Assembly (NCBI RefSeq): GCF_022829345.1
Contig: NZ_JAKSXV010000075.1
Span: forward strand, 62,001 to 126,000
Origin: Methylobacterium sp. J-090
GTDB lineage: Bacteria > Pseudomonadota > Alphaproteobacteria > Rhizobiales > Beijerinckiaceae
Direction of reading: 5' to 3'
Length of the DNA stretch: 64,000 bases
The translations under genes and the position numbers were made by a program. The notes below the pieces were generated by a model. The model was not told the DNA's origin, did no database searches, and worked only from the letters and a program-made list of their open reading frames with translations. Positions 1 through 8,870 of this stretch are shown piece after piece (positions within the stretch are counted from its first letter, which is position 1; every line of letters starts with the position of its first letter).

Positions 1-1
1 G

Positions 2-334
2 CATGACGTGTCCGCCCGCGGCTTCGAGTTCGCCGAGCAGAACGTGACGGCGGCCTTCGATCTCGCCCAGAAGCTCGTCCGCTCGCGCGACCTCCAGGAG
101 GCCATGCAGCACCAGGCCGAGTTCGTCCGCAGCCAGTTCGCGGCGATCCAGGCCCAGGCCAAGGAGTTCGGCGGCCTCGCCCAGACGGCGATGCAGCAGA
201 GCGCGGAGAAGGCCAAGGGCGTCATGCAGGAATCGGCCGAGCATGCCCGCAAGGCCATGGAGCAGGGCGCCGAAGCCGCGCGCAAGGCTGGTGCCGACAC
301 CGAGCAGGCCATGCGCAACGCCGGCAACAACTAA
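2..334 (+). CDS. Phasin family protein, 5' end cut by the window
   Basis: About 110 codons of a short Ala/Gln/Glu-rich, fully helical protein with no cysteine and no signal peptide. The segment QHQAEFVRSQFAAIQAQ followed by repeated AMEQ/AEHARKA heptad-like blocks is typical of alphaproteobacterial phasins, which coat polyhydroxyalkanoate granules in the cytoplasm. The frame is open to the left edge. A GTG at 8 could start it, but phasins are usually around 120-150 residues, so the true start probably lies outside. The family call rests on composition and the amphipathic pattern; another helical granule or stress protein is possible. Confidence 0.72.
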   Translation, partial: HDVSARGFEFAEQNVTAAFDLAQKLVRSRDLQEAMQHQAEFVRSQFAAIQAQAKEFGGLAQTAMQQSAEKAKGVMQESAEHARKAMEQGAEAARKAGADTEQAMRNAGNN

Positions 335-411
335 GACCCTGACTTTTCGAACTCACCGCGCTTCCGGGACCGTCGGCGCGGCGCGGTTCGATATTGCAGT
401 GCAGCATCACC

Positions 412-449
412 ACAACGGCCCGTTCCGCATGCAGCGGGGCGGGCCGTTT
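412..449 (+). terminator. Hairpin downstream of the phasin gene
   Basis: A 9-bp perfect stem, 414-422 with 440-448, is extended inward by two wobble and three Watson-Crick pairs and ends in a short T-containing stretch. It lies about 80 bases after the phasin stop and is a plausible terminator. The rest of 335-622 (288 bases) shows no convincing gene. Confidence 0.5.
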
Positions 450-622
450 CGATTCACATGGCGGGCCGAGCGCCGGTCCCGCCCCGGACGGTTCCGGACA
501 GCGGTTTTCGCATCGCCCGTTCGGCAGACCGGATTCCACTTCTCAAGGCGATGGTTTAACGGTTGCGCCCCGCCGGGCGTCCCGCCCGCGACGGACCGGA
601 TGGATCGAGGAGCGCGTATCCG

Positions 623-979
623 ATGCGACCTGCCTACCGAATCAGCGTGATGGCCGCGGCCCTGGCCGCCGCGCTCGGGTCCCATGGCGCCAGCGCGCAA
701 TACTACGACGACGGCTACGACCGGCCGCCGCCGCGCCGCTACTATGACGATCGCGGGCCGCCGCCGCGCCGCGGCTACGACGATCCCTACGCCCGCCCGG
801 CCCCGCGCCGCGCCGCGACGGGCCTCAACTGCGATGCCGTCCAGTCGGGCCTCACCGGGTTCAAGCCGTATTCCTGCCCGCTGCCGGGTCCGCGCCCCCT
901 CGGGGTCCGCTGCTTCTGCGACATGCCCATCGCGTCATTCAGCGCGCCGCAGACCGCCGTCGGGAGGGTGGTGCCGTAG
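623..979 (+). CDS. Small secreted Arg/Pro/Tyr-rich protein of unknown function
   Basis: A 118-residue protein. The ATG at 623 gives a clean Sec signal peptide with a hydrophobic Ala-rich core and a likely cut after GASA, before QYYDDG. The mature N-terminus is a low-complexity stretch of RPPPRRYYDD-type repeats (about residues 30-65). The C-terminal part holds four cysteines, including CFC, suggesting disulfides in the periplasm. I do not recognise the family. An upstream in-frame start at 563 would bury the signal peptide and is less likely. The gene ends just before a strong bidirectional terminator. Confidence 0.6.
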   Translation: MRPAYRISVMAAALAAALGSHGASAQYYDDGYDRPPPRRYYDDRGPPPRRGYDDPYARPAPRRAATGLNCDAVQSGLTGFKPYSCPLPGPRPLGVRCFCDMPIASFSAPQTAVGRVVP

Positions 980-993
980 GGCGACGGCGAACG

Positions 994-1031
994 CGAAAGA
1001 GCCGCCCTTCTTCCGAGGGGCGGCTCTTTCG
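994..1031. terminator. Bidirectional terminator between convergent genes
   Basis: A perfect 14-bp stem, 994-1007 with 1018-1031, closes a 10-base loop. The stem base is an A-run on one side and a T-run on the other, so it can work for both the small secreted protein gene (plus) and the L,D-transpeptidase gene (minus). Confidence 0.85.
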
Positions 1032-1064
1032 TTTCCGGATGGGTCGTATCCCGGTCCGAAGCGA

Positions 1065-1718
1065 TCAGTTCAGCACGACGACCTTGGCACCGACACGGAC
1101 GCGCTCGTACAAGTCCGTGACATCCTCGTTCGTCATCCGGATGCACCCGGAGGACACCGCCTGACCGATGGTATCCGGCTCGTTGGAGCCGTGGATGCGG
1201 TACTCGGTGTTGCCGATGTACATGGCCCGCGCCCCGAGGGGGTTCTCGACGCCGCCGGCCATGTAGCGCGGCAGATCGGGACGGCGCGCGATCATCGCGG
1301 CCGGCGGGGTCCACGACGGCCACTCCTTCTTGGCCGTCACGGTCTTGGTGCCCGACCAGGTGAAGCCGGGACGACCGACGCCGACACCGTACCGGATCGC
1401 CTCGCCGTTCGGCATCACGAAGTACAGGCGCCGTTCGGCGGTGGAGACCACGACGGTGCCGGGCTTGTAGTCGCCGCGGAAGGCGACGATCTCGCGCGGG
1501 ATCGGCGCCACCTGCGCCTGGGGGGCCGCCTGCACGCCCTGGCCGACGGTGCCCTGGTAACCGTAGGGGCTGGCCCCGGTCTGGCCGTAGACGGGGTCGG
1601 CGTAATAGTCCTCGCCGGCTTCGGCGCCGAACGGATCGTAGGGGTTTGCCAGCACCGGGCCGCTGGACAGAACGCAGACGCTGAGAATGCCCGCGAGGGC
1701 GGAGGCGAAGGTCTTCAT
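1065..1718 (-). CDS. L,D-transpeptidase (YkuD domain), exported
   Basis: A 217-residue protein that would form 3-3 peptidoglycan cross-links or attach proteins to peptidoglycan in the periplasm. The ATG at 1718 starts a signal peptide (MKTFASALAG, cut near VLA-NPYD); a longer frame to 1757 would precede it and is unlikely. Residues 25-75 are a Gly/Tyr/Gln-rich linker. The YkuD domain covers about residues 85-217 with the signature IHGSNE (His176) and SSGCIRM (catalytic Cys192). Such proteins are common in multiple copies in Hyphomicrobiales. It stands alone, converging on the preceding gene. Confidence 0.93.
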   Translation of the reverse strand: MKTFASALAGILSVCVLSSGPVLANPYDPFGAEAGEDYYADPVYGQTGASPYGYQGTVGQGVQAAPQAQVAPIPREIVAFRGDYKPGTVVVSTAERRLYFVMPNGEAIRYGVGVGRPGFTWSGTKTVTAKKEWPSWTPPAAMIARRPDLPRYMAGGVENPLGARAMYIGNTEYRIHGSNEPDTIGQAVSSGCIRMTNEDVTDLYERVRVGAKVVVLN

Positions 1719-1823
1719 CGTTGATGCCTTACCTGAAGCGTAACCTTTGCTATACAAGCGTAAGCGTAGGCTGCCGGTTCCACGAGGCCCTGAAGATTTC
1801 GTTTCTCCCCGGATCGAGCGCGG

Positions 1824-2630
1824 TCAGAACACCTCGTCCGTGTGCACGTCGAAGCGGGCGAGGTGGGCGTAACCGAAATTCGTGGTGATCGCGACGTCCG
1901 TGGCGTCCCGGCCCCGGGCCATGACAATGCGGCCGATGCGCGGGGTGTTGTGGCGCGCGTCGAACGTGTACCAGCCGCCGTCGAGATAGACCTCGAACCA
2001 CGCCGAGAAATCCATCGGGTCGGGGACGGGCGGGATGCCGATATCGCCGAGGTAGCCGGTGCAGTAGCGCGCCGGGATGTTCATGCACCGGCAGAAGGCG
2101 ACGGCGAGATGCGCGAAATCGCGGCACACGCCCTGGCGCTGCATGAAGCCGTCCCAGGCCGTCCGGGTGGCATCGGCGCACATGTAGTCGAAGCGGATGC
2201 GCTCGTGGACGTAATCGACGATGGCCTGGACCCGGCCCCAGCCCATGGGCGTCCCGCCGAACAGGGACCAAGCGGTCTCGGACAGCTTGTCGGTGTCGCA
2301 GTACCGGCTGCCGAGGAGGTAGACGAGGACGTCCGCAGGCAGGTTCTGGACCTCGATCTGCTGGGCGTAGGGCGCGTAGATGTCGGGCTGTCCGGAATCC
2401 TGCACGATGAAATCGGCCGAGATCGTCAGCCGGCCCGGCGGCGTCACGATCCGCGTGAGGATGTTGTCGAACACGTCGCGGTACTCCTGCGACGGGATCG
2501 GCGGGTCGAAGGTGATCACGTGCGGCGTGAGCAGATCGGGCATCCGCGAGGGATGGACGCTCAACGCCAGGATCATGGGGGTCGGCTGAACCGATTCGAA
2601 GGCGATGTCGAACCCAGTCCTGATCTTCAT
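1824..2630 (-). CDS. Transglutaminase-like cysteine protein (268 aa)
   Basis: A transglutaminase-core protein with an N-terminal beta domain (about 1-120) and a papain-like core. The nucleophile Cys169 sits in GVCRDFAHL and an Asp in WYTFDARHN (Asp224). The position that is His in the usual HAW motif is Ser209 (DFSAWFEVYL); either His227 of DARHN substitutes or the catalysis differs. The ATG at 2630 has GGTGAG upstream and is preferred to the GTG at 2639. No signal peptide. It lies 75 bases after a second transglutaminase-like gene on the same strand, so the two are probably co-transcribed. Substrate unknown; such pairs are often annotated as cytoplasmic peptidases or amidases. Confidence 0.85.
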   Translation of the reverse strand: MKIRTGFDIAFESVQPTPMILALSVHPSRMPDLLTPHVITFDPPIPSQEYRDVFDNILTRIVTPPGRLTISADFIVQDSGQPDIYAPYAQQIEVQNLPADVLVYLLGSRYCDTDKLSETAWSLFGGTPMGWGRVQAIVDYVHERIRFDYMCADATRTAWDGFMQRQGVCRDFAHLAVAFCRCMNIPARYCTGYLGDIGIPPVPDPMDFSAWFEVYLDGGWYTFDARHNTPRIGRIVMARGRDATDVAITTNFGYAHLARFDVHTDEVF

Positions 2631-2705
2631 GACGCTCACCCGATCTCTCGAACCTGAAATGCCGTGTCCCCAGGGGAATATCCGGGGAATGCAGTAATCG
2701 GACCG

Positions 2706-3626
2706 TCAACGCGCCAGCATGGGATCCGGAGCCCGGGCATCGCTGACGCTCGGCTCGATCTCGTCGACGGCGACGCTGACGGTCATGCCGAGATCGTCGG
2801 CGGGAAATCCGAAGAAGGAGCCGTGCAGGGGGACCGCCTGGCGCGGGTCGCGCGCGACGGCGACGCGGATGAGGTCGCGGTTGCCGACGATGCCGTTGGT
2901 CGGGTCGAACTCGATCCAGCCGGCGCCCGGCAGGTAGACCTGGACCCAGGCATGGGTGGAGCCGCCGCCGACATGGCGCTCACGGTCCCCGCGCGGATTG
3001 TAGAGGTATCCGGAGACGAAGCGGGCGGCCATGCCGAGCGCCCGCACGGCCTCGATCATCAGCACGGCGAAGTCGCGGCAGCTGCCGCGCTTGAGCCGGA
3101 GGGTGGTGACGGGGTCCTGCACGCCCTTCTCCTGGCGGGCGAGGTAGGCGAAGTTGCGCCGCACGCTGCGGGTCATCTCCGCGAGAAGCTCCTGGGTCGC
3201 GATCCGCCCCCTAGATGGTACGAAGCCGCGCGCCCAGGCGTCGACCTCGTTGCGCGGGTCGGGGTGCTGACGCTCCATGGAGCGGCTGAGATCGGCGATG
3301 TCGTCGGCGCCGTAGCCGAACGGATAGAAGGCCGCGTGCGGCGCCAGGGGGAAGTCCGGCGCCAGTTCGGGCGTGTGGTCGAGGGTGATGGCGCAGTCGA
3401 AGACGAGGGTGGAAGCCCGGCCCTGGAAGGCGGCCACGGCGACGCAGTTGCCGAACACGTCGTGCATCCAGCGCAGCGACACGGGCTCGGGCGTGATCTT
3501 CAGGGCGGCGGCGATGAGGCGCTGATCGTAGCTGTCCCGCGGCCGGAACATGATCCGGTGCTCGCCGAAACCCACGGGCTGACGGTAGCGGTAGGTCGTG
3601 ATGTGGCGGACGGACAGGATCGGCAC
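2706..3626 (-). CDS. Transglutaminase family protein (306 aa)
   Basis: Two-domain protein: an N-terminal bacterial transglutaminase-like beta region beginning SVRHITTYRYRQPV (residues 5-18) and a transglutaminase core with the full triad, Cys183 in GSCRDFAVLM, His225 in STHAWVQVYL and Asp241 in IEFDPTNG. The usual HAW motif is intact here, unlike in the next gene downstream. It starts with GTG at 3626; no better internal start exists. No signal peptide, so it is probably cytoplasmic. It likely hydrolyses or transfers amide or isopeptide bonds, but the substrate cannot be told from sequence. It is first of a two-gene unit with 1824-2630. Confidence 0.9.
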   Translation of the reverse strand: MPILSVRHITTYRYRQPVGFGEHRIMFRPRDSYDQRLIAAALKITPEPVSLRWMHDVFGNCVAVAAFQGRASTLVFDCAITLDHTPELAPDFPLAPHAAFYPFGYGADDIADLSRSMERQHPDPRNEVDAWARGFVPSRGRIATQELLAEMTRSVRRNFAYLARQEKGVQDPVTTLRLKRGSCRDFAVLMIEAVRALGMAARFVSGYLYNPRGDRERHVGGGSTHAWVQVYLPGAGWIEFDPTNGIVGNRDLIRVAVARDPRQAVPLHGSFFGFPADDLGMTVSVAVDEIEPSVSDARAPDPMLAR

Positions 3627-3721
3627 GGATCGGCTCCACCACGCCGAACAGCGCGGCCTCGGTTCCGATTAATGCAAGAGGTGCGCCCAGGCGAGATGCT
3701 GCGCCGCAAAATAAGACGCCC

Positions 3722-4393
3722 TCAACGCAGGACGGGCTGCGGTTCGGTGCGGGCCCGCTCCGCCTCGCCGAGGAGGTCCATGGGTCGCCAGGGCTTGGGA
3801 ATGAACACCGCCTGCGGGGCGAGGGCGGCGGGGCGTTGCGTGCGCTGGCCGGAGGTGACGACGAGCCGGGTCGTCGGCCACAGGAGGGCGATGGCGGAGG
3901 CGAGCTGGACACCATCCATCACACCCGCCAGATGCACGTCGGCGAAGACCAGTGAGACGTCGCCGCCGCGCTCGCGCATGATCGCGATCGCCGCCTCGGC
4001 GCTGTCGCACCCCACCACACCGAGCTCCGTTTCCTCGAGCAGGGCCTCGGCCAGGGCGCGGGTGGCGGCGTCATCCTCCACCACGAGGGCGAGCTTGCCG
4101 GACTTGGCGGCGATGGGACGTGCGGCGGCGGCGGGCGGGGGCTCGGGCTGGCGCACCTGCCGCACCAGGGCGGCGAGATGCTCGGGCACGCCCTCGGCGA
4201 TGAGGTCGTCATAGAACGAGGCCAGCGCCTGGCCGATCCGGTCGAGGGACAGGCTTGGGCTCAGGGTCTCGGCGGGACCGGACGCGCGTCCCTCCGAGGC
4301 GCGACGTTGCGGCATGCCGTTCGTATCGGCCTCAAGGTCGGCCAAGCGGAGCCTCCAACGTTGGTGTCTCGCGGTGGCCCGAGGGTCGGACAC
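3722..4393 (-). CDS. NepR-like segment fused to a response-regulator receiver domain
   Basis: A 223-residue protein. Residues 50-80 (IGQALASFYDDLIAEGVPEH and on) match the helical core of NepR, the anti-sigma factor of the alphaproteobacterial general stress response. Residues about 100-210 form a CheY-like receiver: acidic pair Glu106/Asp107, phospho-acceptor Asp152 in VFADVHLAG, Thr180/Ser181 and Lys200 in FIPKPW. There is no output domain after the receiver. In the known pathway NepR is a separate small protein and PhyR carries the receiver, so a NepR-receiver fusion is unusual. Start is GTG at 4393; an ATG at 4315 would keep both domains. Role as a phosphorylation-controlled anti-sigma or sink is inference. 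Confidence 0.75.
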   Translation of the reverse strand: MSDPRATARHQRWRLRLADLEADTNGMPQRRASEGRASGPAETLSPSLSLDRIGQALASFYDDLIAEGVPEHLAALVRQVRQPEPPPAAAARPIAAKSGKLALVVEDDAATRALAEALLEETELGVVGCDSAEAAIAIMRERGGDVSLVFADVHLAGVMDGVQLASAIALLWPTTRLVVTSGQRTQRPAALAPQAVFIPKPWRPMDLLGEAERARTEPQPVLR

Positions 4394-4479
4394 ACGGACA
4401 TTAAAGCCGGGACGGCGCGCTCAGTTGCTCAAAAATCCGATTCCGCGAATCCGATAGGTGCCCGGAGGGGGCCGTCGGA

Positions 4480-5652
4480 TCAGTCCGCCGAGGCGTCGGC
4501 GTAGGCCATGACACCGGCGACGGAGCGGACATCGCGGTAGCGGGCGCCGCGCGCGCTCATCATCGCCTCGAACTTCTCGTGCACCTGGGCCACGGAAAGG
4601 CTGGTCGCCTTGCGGCGTCCGCGCTGGGCGGCGAAGAAGATCGTCTTGTTGGCCCGCGCCGGCCCCGGCAGCATCTGGGCGGCGGCGGCCTTGGGCTTGT
4701 CGGCGACGGTGGCGAGGAACTCCTCCGCGTCGTCCGGCCCGAGGAAATGGGCGAGGTAGACTTCGCCCAGCGACAGGTCGCGGCCGATGCGGAGCGCGAT
4801 GCGGGCGGCGTCGCGCTTGAGCATCTCGCCGGCCATGAGGGCGGAGAGGTAGGGGTCGCGGCGCAGTTCGAGGATGCGGGTGCGCTCGGCGGGGTCGTTG
4901 ACGGCGGGCCGGCCGTTGTCGCCGGTCACCACGAGGGCCGCGTCCTGGGTCAGCCCATGCTTGGGACCGAAATCGCGCACGACGCCGAGCCAGGTCCGCT
5001 CGATGAACTGGAACAGGCCGGTGGCCGAGGAGGTCTGGGCCTGCACCTCCGTCTTGAAGCTCGATTCCTTGTCGGCCACCGCCATGAGCAGCACGGGGTC
5101 GGTCTGTACGGCCTGGGCGGCGCGGACGATCTTCTGCACGAGGTGGCGGCGGATCTTCATCGGGCCGAATTCGAGGATGTCGTTGGGGTCGCCCACCGCG
5201 CTCTCGGTGATGAGGAAGTCGTAGGACACACGGTCGACGGCATTGGAGCCGAGTTCGGTGTCGAGGTCGTGGATCGGCGCGAAGGCGGCCGAAGCCGTCA
5301 GGACGCTGGCGGGCGTGCCGAGGATGGCGGGTGGGGCGATCTGGACGCGGGGCCGGGGCATGGCGACGGTGGTCATCGCCTGAGCCGATTGCACCACGCC
5401 ACCGAGGCTCGCCCCGTTCGGACCGACGCCGTTCAGCAGGGCGACGCTCAGGCCGCCCGCGAGCAGCGTCACCGACAGGACGGAGCGGATGAGGGCGGTG
5501 CGGCTGCCATGCTCGCGGCCGACCCGGCCCCCGAGGGTGAGGGCGTCGGAGGCCGGAAACACAGCGTTCGCCGCCGAGCGCCCGCGCAGGGGACCCCTGA
5601 CGGGGCCGGTGGCGAGGGCAGTCCGTGACGATCCGACCGTGCGACCCTGCAT
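4480..5652 (-). CDS. Lytic transglycosylase (SLT domain), membrane-anchored or exported
   Basis: A 390-residue protein starting at the ATG at 5652; upstream codons in frame run into leuB and are a shadow. A hydrophobic segment at about residues 54-75 (LIRSVLSVTLLAGGLSVALL) is a likely uncleaved anchor after a long basic N-terminus. The SLT fold follows: ADKESSFKTEVQA carries the catalytic Glu, then SATGLFQFIERTW. It would cleave the beta-1,4 MurNAc-GlcNAc bond with 1,6-anhydro product. The C-terminal about 120 residues hold no second motif that I recognise. Gene order leuB then this gene on the same strand, with 107 bases between. Confidence 0.88.
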   Translation of the reverse strand: MQGRTVGSSRTALATGPVRGPLRGRSAANAVFPASDALTLGGRVGREHGSRTALIRSVLSVTLLAGGLSVALLNGVGPNGASLGGVVQSAQAMTTVAMPRPRVQIAPPAILGTPASVLTASAAFAPIHDLDTELGSNAVDRVSYDFLITESAVGDPNDILEFGPMKIRRHLVQKIVRAAQAVQTDPVLLMAVADKESSFKTEVQAQTSSATGLFQFIERTWLGVVRDFGPKHGLTQDAALVVTGDNGRPAVNDPAERTRILELRRDPYLSALMAGEMLKRDAARIALRIGRDLSLGEVYLAHFLGPDDAEEFLATVADKPKAAAAQMLPGPARANKTIFFAAQRGRRKATSLSVAQVHEKFEAMMSARGARYRDVRSVAGVMAYADASAD

Positions 5653-5759
5653 GTGCTGTTCTCGTCCCCGCGGCTGGTAACTCTGGGGACAGATTATCTT
5701 GACAGATGTGGCGACAACACGGCCTCGCTTGTGGCGAAGCCGTGGCACCCGACTTTTCC

Positions 5760-6869
5760 TTAAGCGATGCGAGCCTTGAGGGCGGCCACGACGGCGTCGC
5801 CCATCCCGGCGGTGCCGAGGGCCTGCGTTCCCTCCGCGGCGATGTCCCGGGTGCGGGCCCCATTCGCGAGGGCATCCGTGATGGCGCCGTCGAGGAGATC
5901 GGCGGCCTCGCCGAGGCCGAACGAGTAGCGCAGGGCCATGGCGAGGGACCCGATCATGGCGAGCGGATTGGCGAGGTCGCGCCCGGCGATGTCGGGGGCC
6001 GAGCCGTGCACGGGCTCGTACAGGGCCTTGCGCGAGCCCTTGGCATCGACGGCGCCGAGCGACGCCGAAGGCAGCATGCCGAGCGACCCCGTGAGCATGG
6101 CCGCGACATCCGAGAGCACGTCGCCGAACAGGTTGTCGGTCACGAGCACGTCGTACTGCTTGGGGCGGCGCACGAGCTGCATGGCGCAGTTGTCGGCCAG
6201 CACGTGTTCCAGGGCCATGTCGGCGTAATCGGCCTGGTGGACACGGGTGACCACCTCCTTCCACAGGACGCCGGATTTCATGACATTGTGCTTCTCGGCC
6301 GAGGCGACGCGGCCCGAGCGCTTGCGCGCGAGATCGAAGGCGACGTGGGCGATGCGCTCGATCTCCCCCGTGGTGTAGACCTGGGTGTCGACGGCGCGCT
6401 TCGAACCGTCGGGGAGGGTGGTGATCTCCTTCGGCTCACCGAAATAGACGCCCCCCGTGAGCTCGCGCACGATCATGATGTCGAGGCCCTCGACGAGTTC
6501 GCGCTTGAGGGCGGAGGCGTCGGCGAGTGCGGGGTAGCAGATCGCCGGGCGCAGGTTGGCGAACAGGCCGAGATCCTTGCGCAGGCGCAGCAGGCCCGAT
6601 TCGGGGCGGATCTCATAGGCGACCTCCGCCCATTTCGGACCGCCCACCGCGCCCAGAAGCACCGCGTCGGCGGCGTCCGCCCGGGCCAGGGCCGCGTCGG
6701 TGAGCGCCACACCGTGGGCATCGATGGCGCAACCGCCGACGAGGTCGTGCTCGGTCTCGAACGCGGCGATCCCGGCCTGGCCGAGAAAGCCGATCACCTT
6801 CTCGACCTCAGCCATCACCTCGGGGCCGATGCCGTCGCCGGGCAGGAGGAGGAGCTTGTAGTTGGTCAT
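5760..6869 (-). CDS. leuB: 3-isopropylmalate dehydrogenase
   Basis: A 369-residue enzyme of leucine synthesis (oxidative decarboxylation of 3-isopropylmalate with NAD+), cytoplasmic. The ATG at 6869 gives [18 protein letters not shown], the standard family start; the longer open frame is spurious. Seen: the [12 protein letters not shown] loop, the metal-binding [14 protein letters not shown] segment and the cofactor-loop motif [15 protein letters not shown]. Length matches the family exactly. No other leu gene is in the window, consistent with the scattered leu genes of many alphaproteobacteria. Confidence 0.97.
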   Translation of the reverse strand: MTNYKLLLLPGDGIGPEVMAEVEKVIGFLGQAGIAAFETEHDLVGGCAIDAHGVALTDAALARADAADAVLLGAVGGPKWAEVAYEIRPESGLLRLRKDLGLFANLRPAICYPALADASALKRELVEGLDIMIVRELTGGVYFGEPKEITTLPDGSKRAVDTQVYTTGEIERIAHVAFDLARKRSGRVASAEKHNVMKSGVLWKEVVTRVHQADYADMALEHVLADNCAMQLVRRPKQYDVLVTDNLFGDVLSDVAAMLTGSLGMLPSASLGAVDAKGSRKALYEPVHGSAPDIAGRDLANPLAMIGSLAMALRYSFGLGEAADLLDGAITDALANGARTRDIAAEGTQALGTAGMGDAVVAALKARIA

Positions 6870-6964
6870 GGGATCTACTCGCTTCGGTTCGTCGTCCCGT
6901 CGGACGCTGTTCGATGGATCGCGGTGGAGCCGGAGCTCCCCGGGTTGGCTCAGACTGTGTCGGC

Positions 6965-7927
6965 TCAGACCTTCCGCGCGACGGTGAAGCGCGCCGCATC
7001 CCTCAGGATCTGCGCCCTGTCGCCCCACGCCGACACGGCGTCCTCGCAGACGCCGACCAGACGGTCGCACTCGGCGCGCGCGCCCTCGAGGCCGAGGCGA
7101 TCGACGAGAGTGGCCTTGCCGGCCTCCTTGTCCTTGCCGGTCGCCTTGCCCATGGCCTCGGCCGAGGCCTCGCGGTCGAGGATGTCGTCGGCGATCTGGA
7201 AGGCCTGGCCCAGCGCGTGGCCGTAGCGAAGCAGCGCGCGGCGCTGGTCCGGCGTCGCGCCGCCCACGATGGCGCCGGCCTCCACGGAGAAGGCCAGGAT
7301 CGCGCCGGTCTTCATGGCCTGGAGCTGGAGGGTGTCGTCGACGGTGAGCGAGACCGGGCCGAAGCGCCCCTCAGCCCCGAGATCGAGGAGTTGGCCCCCG
7401 ACCATGCCGCCGAGGCCCGAGGCCTTGGCGAGGCCGAGCACGAGGTCGGCGCGGATCGCGGCGTCGGGCTGCCAGGCCGAATCGGCCAGGACCTCGAAGG
7501 CCAGGGTCTGGAGCGCGTCGCCGACCAGGATGGCGGTGGCCTCGTCATAGGCCTTGTGGACGGTCGGCTTGCCGCGCCGCAGGTCGTCGTCATCCATGGC
7601 CGGCATGTCGTCGTGGACGAGGGAGTAGCAGTGCACGAGCTCGATGGCCGAGCCGGCGGCGAGGGCGCCCGCCTCAGGCCCGCCGAGCATGCGGGCGGTC
7701 TCGACGGCGAGGAACGGGCGCAGGCGCTTGCCGCCGCCGAGCACGGCGTGGCGCATGGCCTCCATGAGCCGTACCGGCCGGGTGATCTCGCCGGGCTGCG
7801 TCTCGACGGTCAGGCGGTCGGCGAGCCAGGCCTCGACGGCGTCGGCCACCGTGGCGAGCCTGTGGGAAAACGCATCGACCGGGGCATCCGCCTTGACCGA
7901 AGCGTGGGATCCTTGCGTTGACGTCAT
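6965..7927 (-). CDS. ispA: Polyprenyl (farnesyl/geranylgeranyl) diphosphate synthase
   Basis: A 320-residue all-helical trans-isoprenyl diphosphate synthase. The first Asp-rich motif is [15 protein letters not shown] and the second is [17 protein letters not shown] supplies the IPP-binding Arg/Lys. The four-residue spacer in the first motif is the bacterial farnesyl diphosphate synthase pattern, but product length cannot be fixed from sequence and geranylgeranyl synthases share it. Starts with ATG at 7927, which overlaps the possible ATG of the divergent mtgA. It lies upstream of leuB on the same strand with about 95 bases between. Confidence 0.9.
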   Translation of the reverse strand: MTSTQGSHASVKADAPVDAFSHRLATVADAVEAWLADRLTVETQPGEITRPVRLMEAMRHAVLGGGKRLRPFLAVETARMLGGPEAGALAAGSAIELVHCYSLVHDDMPAMDDDDLRRGKPTVHKAYDEATAILVGDALQTLAFEVLADSAWQPDAAIRADLVLGLAKASGLGGMVGGQLLDLGAEGRFGPVSLTVDDTLQLQAMKTGAILAFSVEAGAIVGGATPDQRRALLRYGHALGQAFQIADDILDREASAEAMGKATGKDKEAGKATLVDRLGLEGARAECDRLVGVCEDAVSAWGDRAQILRDAARFTVARKV

Positions 7928-8726
7928 GGTCGGGCGGGCCTTCGGAAGTGGGAACGTGGTGCGAGTGGGGGAGGTTCGGATTCAGGACGAGGCGGAGCGT
8001 GCCGAACAGCCCCTGCGCCGCAGGCCGGTCCAGGCGGCCACGCGCCCGGCGCGCGGCCGAAGCCTGCGCCGGCTCGTCGGCCTCGCCATGCTGGTGCCCG
8101 CCCTCGTCCTGGGGTTCCTGCTCGTCATGGCGCTCGTCTATAGCGCGGTGACCCCGCCCTCAACCCTGATGCTCGGCCGATGGGTCGCGCTGAAGCCCGT
8201 GGATCGCCAGTCCGTGCCCCTGGCGGCGATCTCGCCCCATCTCGTGCAGGCGGTGATCGCGTCGGAAGACCAGCGCTTCTGCCTTCACAACGGCGTCGAT
8301 TGGGGCGCCCTGCGCGACGTGGTCGACGACGAGGAGGGCCCGAGCCGGGGCGCCTCGACGATCTCGATGCAGACGGTGAAGAACGTGTTCCTGTGGCCGG
8401 GCCGCTCGGTCCTGCGCAAGGGCCTGGAGATCCCCCTGGCGCTGGCGACGGACGCCCTGTGGGGCAAGCGCCGGATGCTGGAGGTCTATCTCAACGTCGC
8501 CGAGTGGGGGGAGGGGGTGTTCGGGGCCGAAGCCGCCGCGCAGCGCTGGTTCGGCAAGCCCGCCCGCGACCTCACGCGCGGGGAGGCGGCCTTGCTCGCC
8601 GCCGTGCTGCCCAACCCGATCCTGCGCAATCCGGCCCTGCCGTCGCGCGGCGTGCGGGCCCAAGCCGCGCGCATCCAGGCGCGGATGAACGGCGTGGCCG
8701 GGTTGATGGGGTGCCTCAAGCGGTAG
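7926..8726 (+). CDS. mtgA: Monofunctional peptidoglycan glycosyltransferase
   Basis: GT51 enzyme polymerising lipid II at the inner membrane. One transmembrane segment lies at about residues 57-77 (LAMLVPALVLGFLLVMALVY). Motifs in order: IASEDQRFCLHNGVDW (catalytic Glu), GASTISMQTVKN, RKGLEIPLA, KRRMLEVYLNVAEWG and AAAQRWFGK. No transpeptidase domain, and the length of about 266 residues fits MtgA. The ATG at 7926 overlaps the start of the divergent ispA, leaving no room for two promoters; GTG codons at 7956, 7959 or 7965 are reasonable alternatives and would free about 30-40 bases. Confidence 0.92.
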   Translation: MVGRAFGSGNVVRVGEVRIQDEAERAEQPLRRRPVQAATRPARGRSLRRLVGLAMLVPALVLGFLLVMALVYSAVTPPSTLMLGRWVALKPVDRQSVPLAAISPHLVQAVIASEDQRFCLHNGVDWGALRDVVDDEEGPSRGASTISMQTVKNVFLWPGRSVLRKGLEIPLALATDALWGKRRMLEVYLNVAEWGEGVFGAEAAAQRWFGKPARDLTRGEAALLAAVLPNPILRNPALPSRGVRAQAARIQARMNGVAGLMGCLKR

Positions 8727-8870
8727 GCCTCCCTCCCGAGACACGGATCCCGACCGGGGACCGGCCCGACACCGAGCCCGCTTTTGGAGCGTCGCCGTCG
8801 CGTCCGGCATGATATCGCGTGGTCCGATCGGCGAATCGGCGCCGCTCCCGATCCCGGACGTCCTCCCGCC

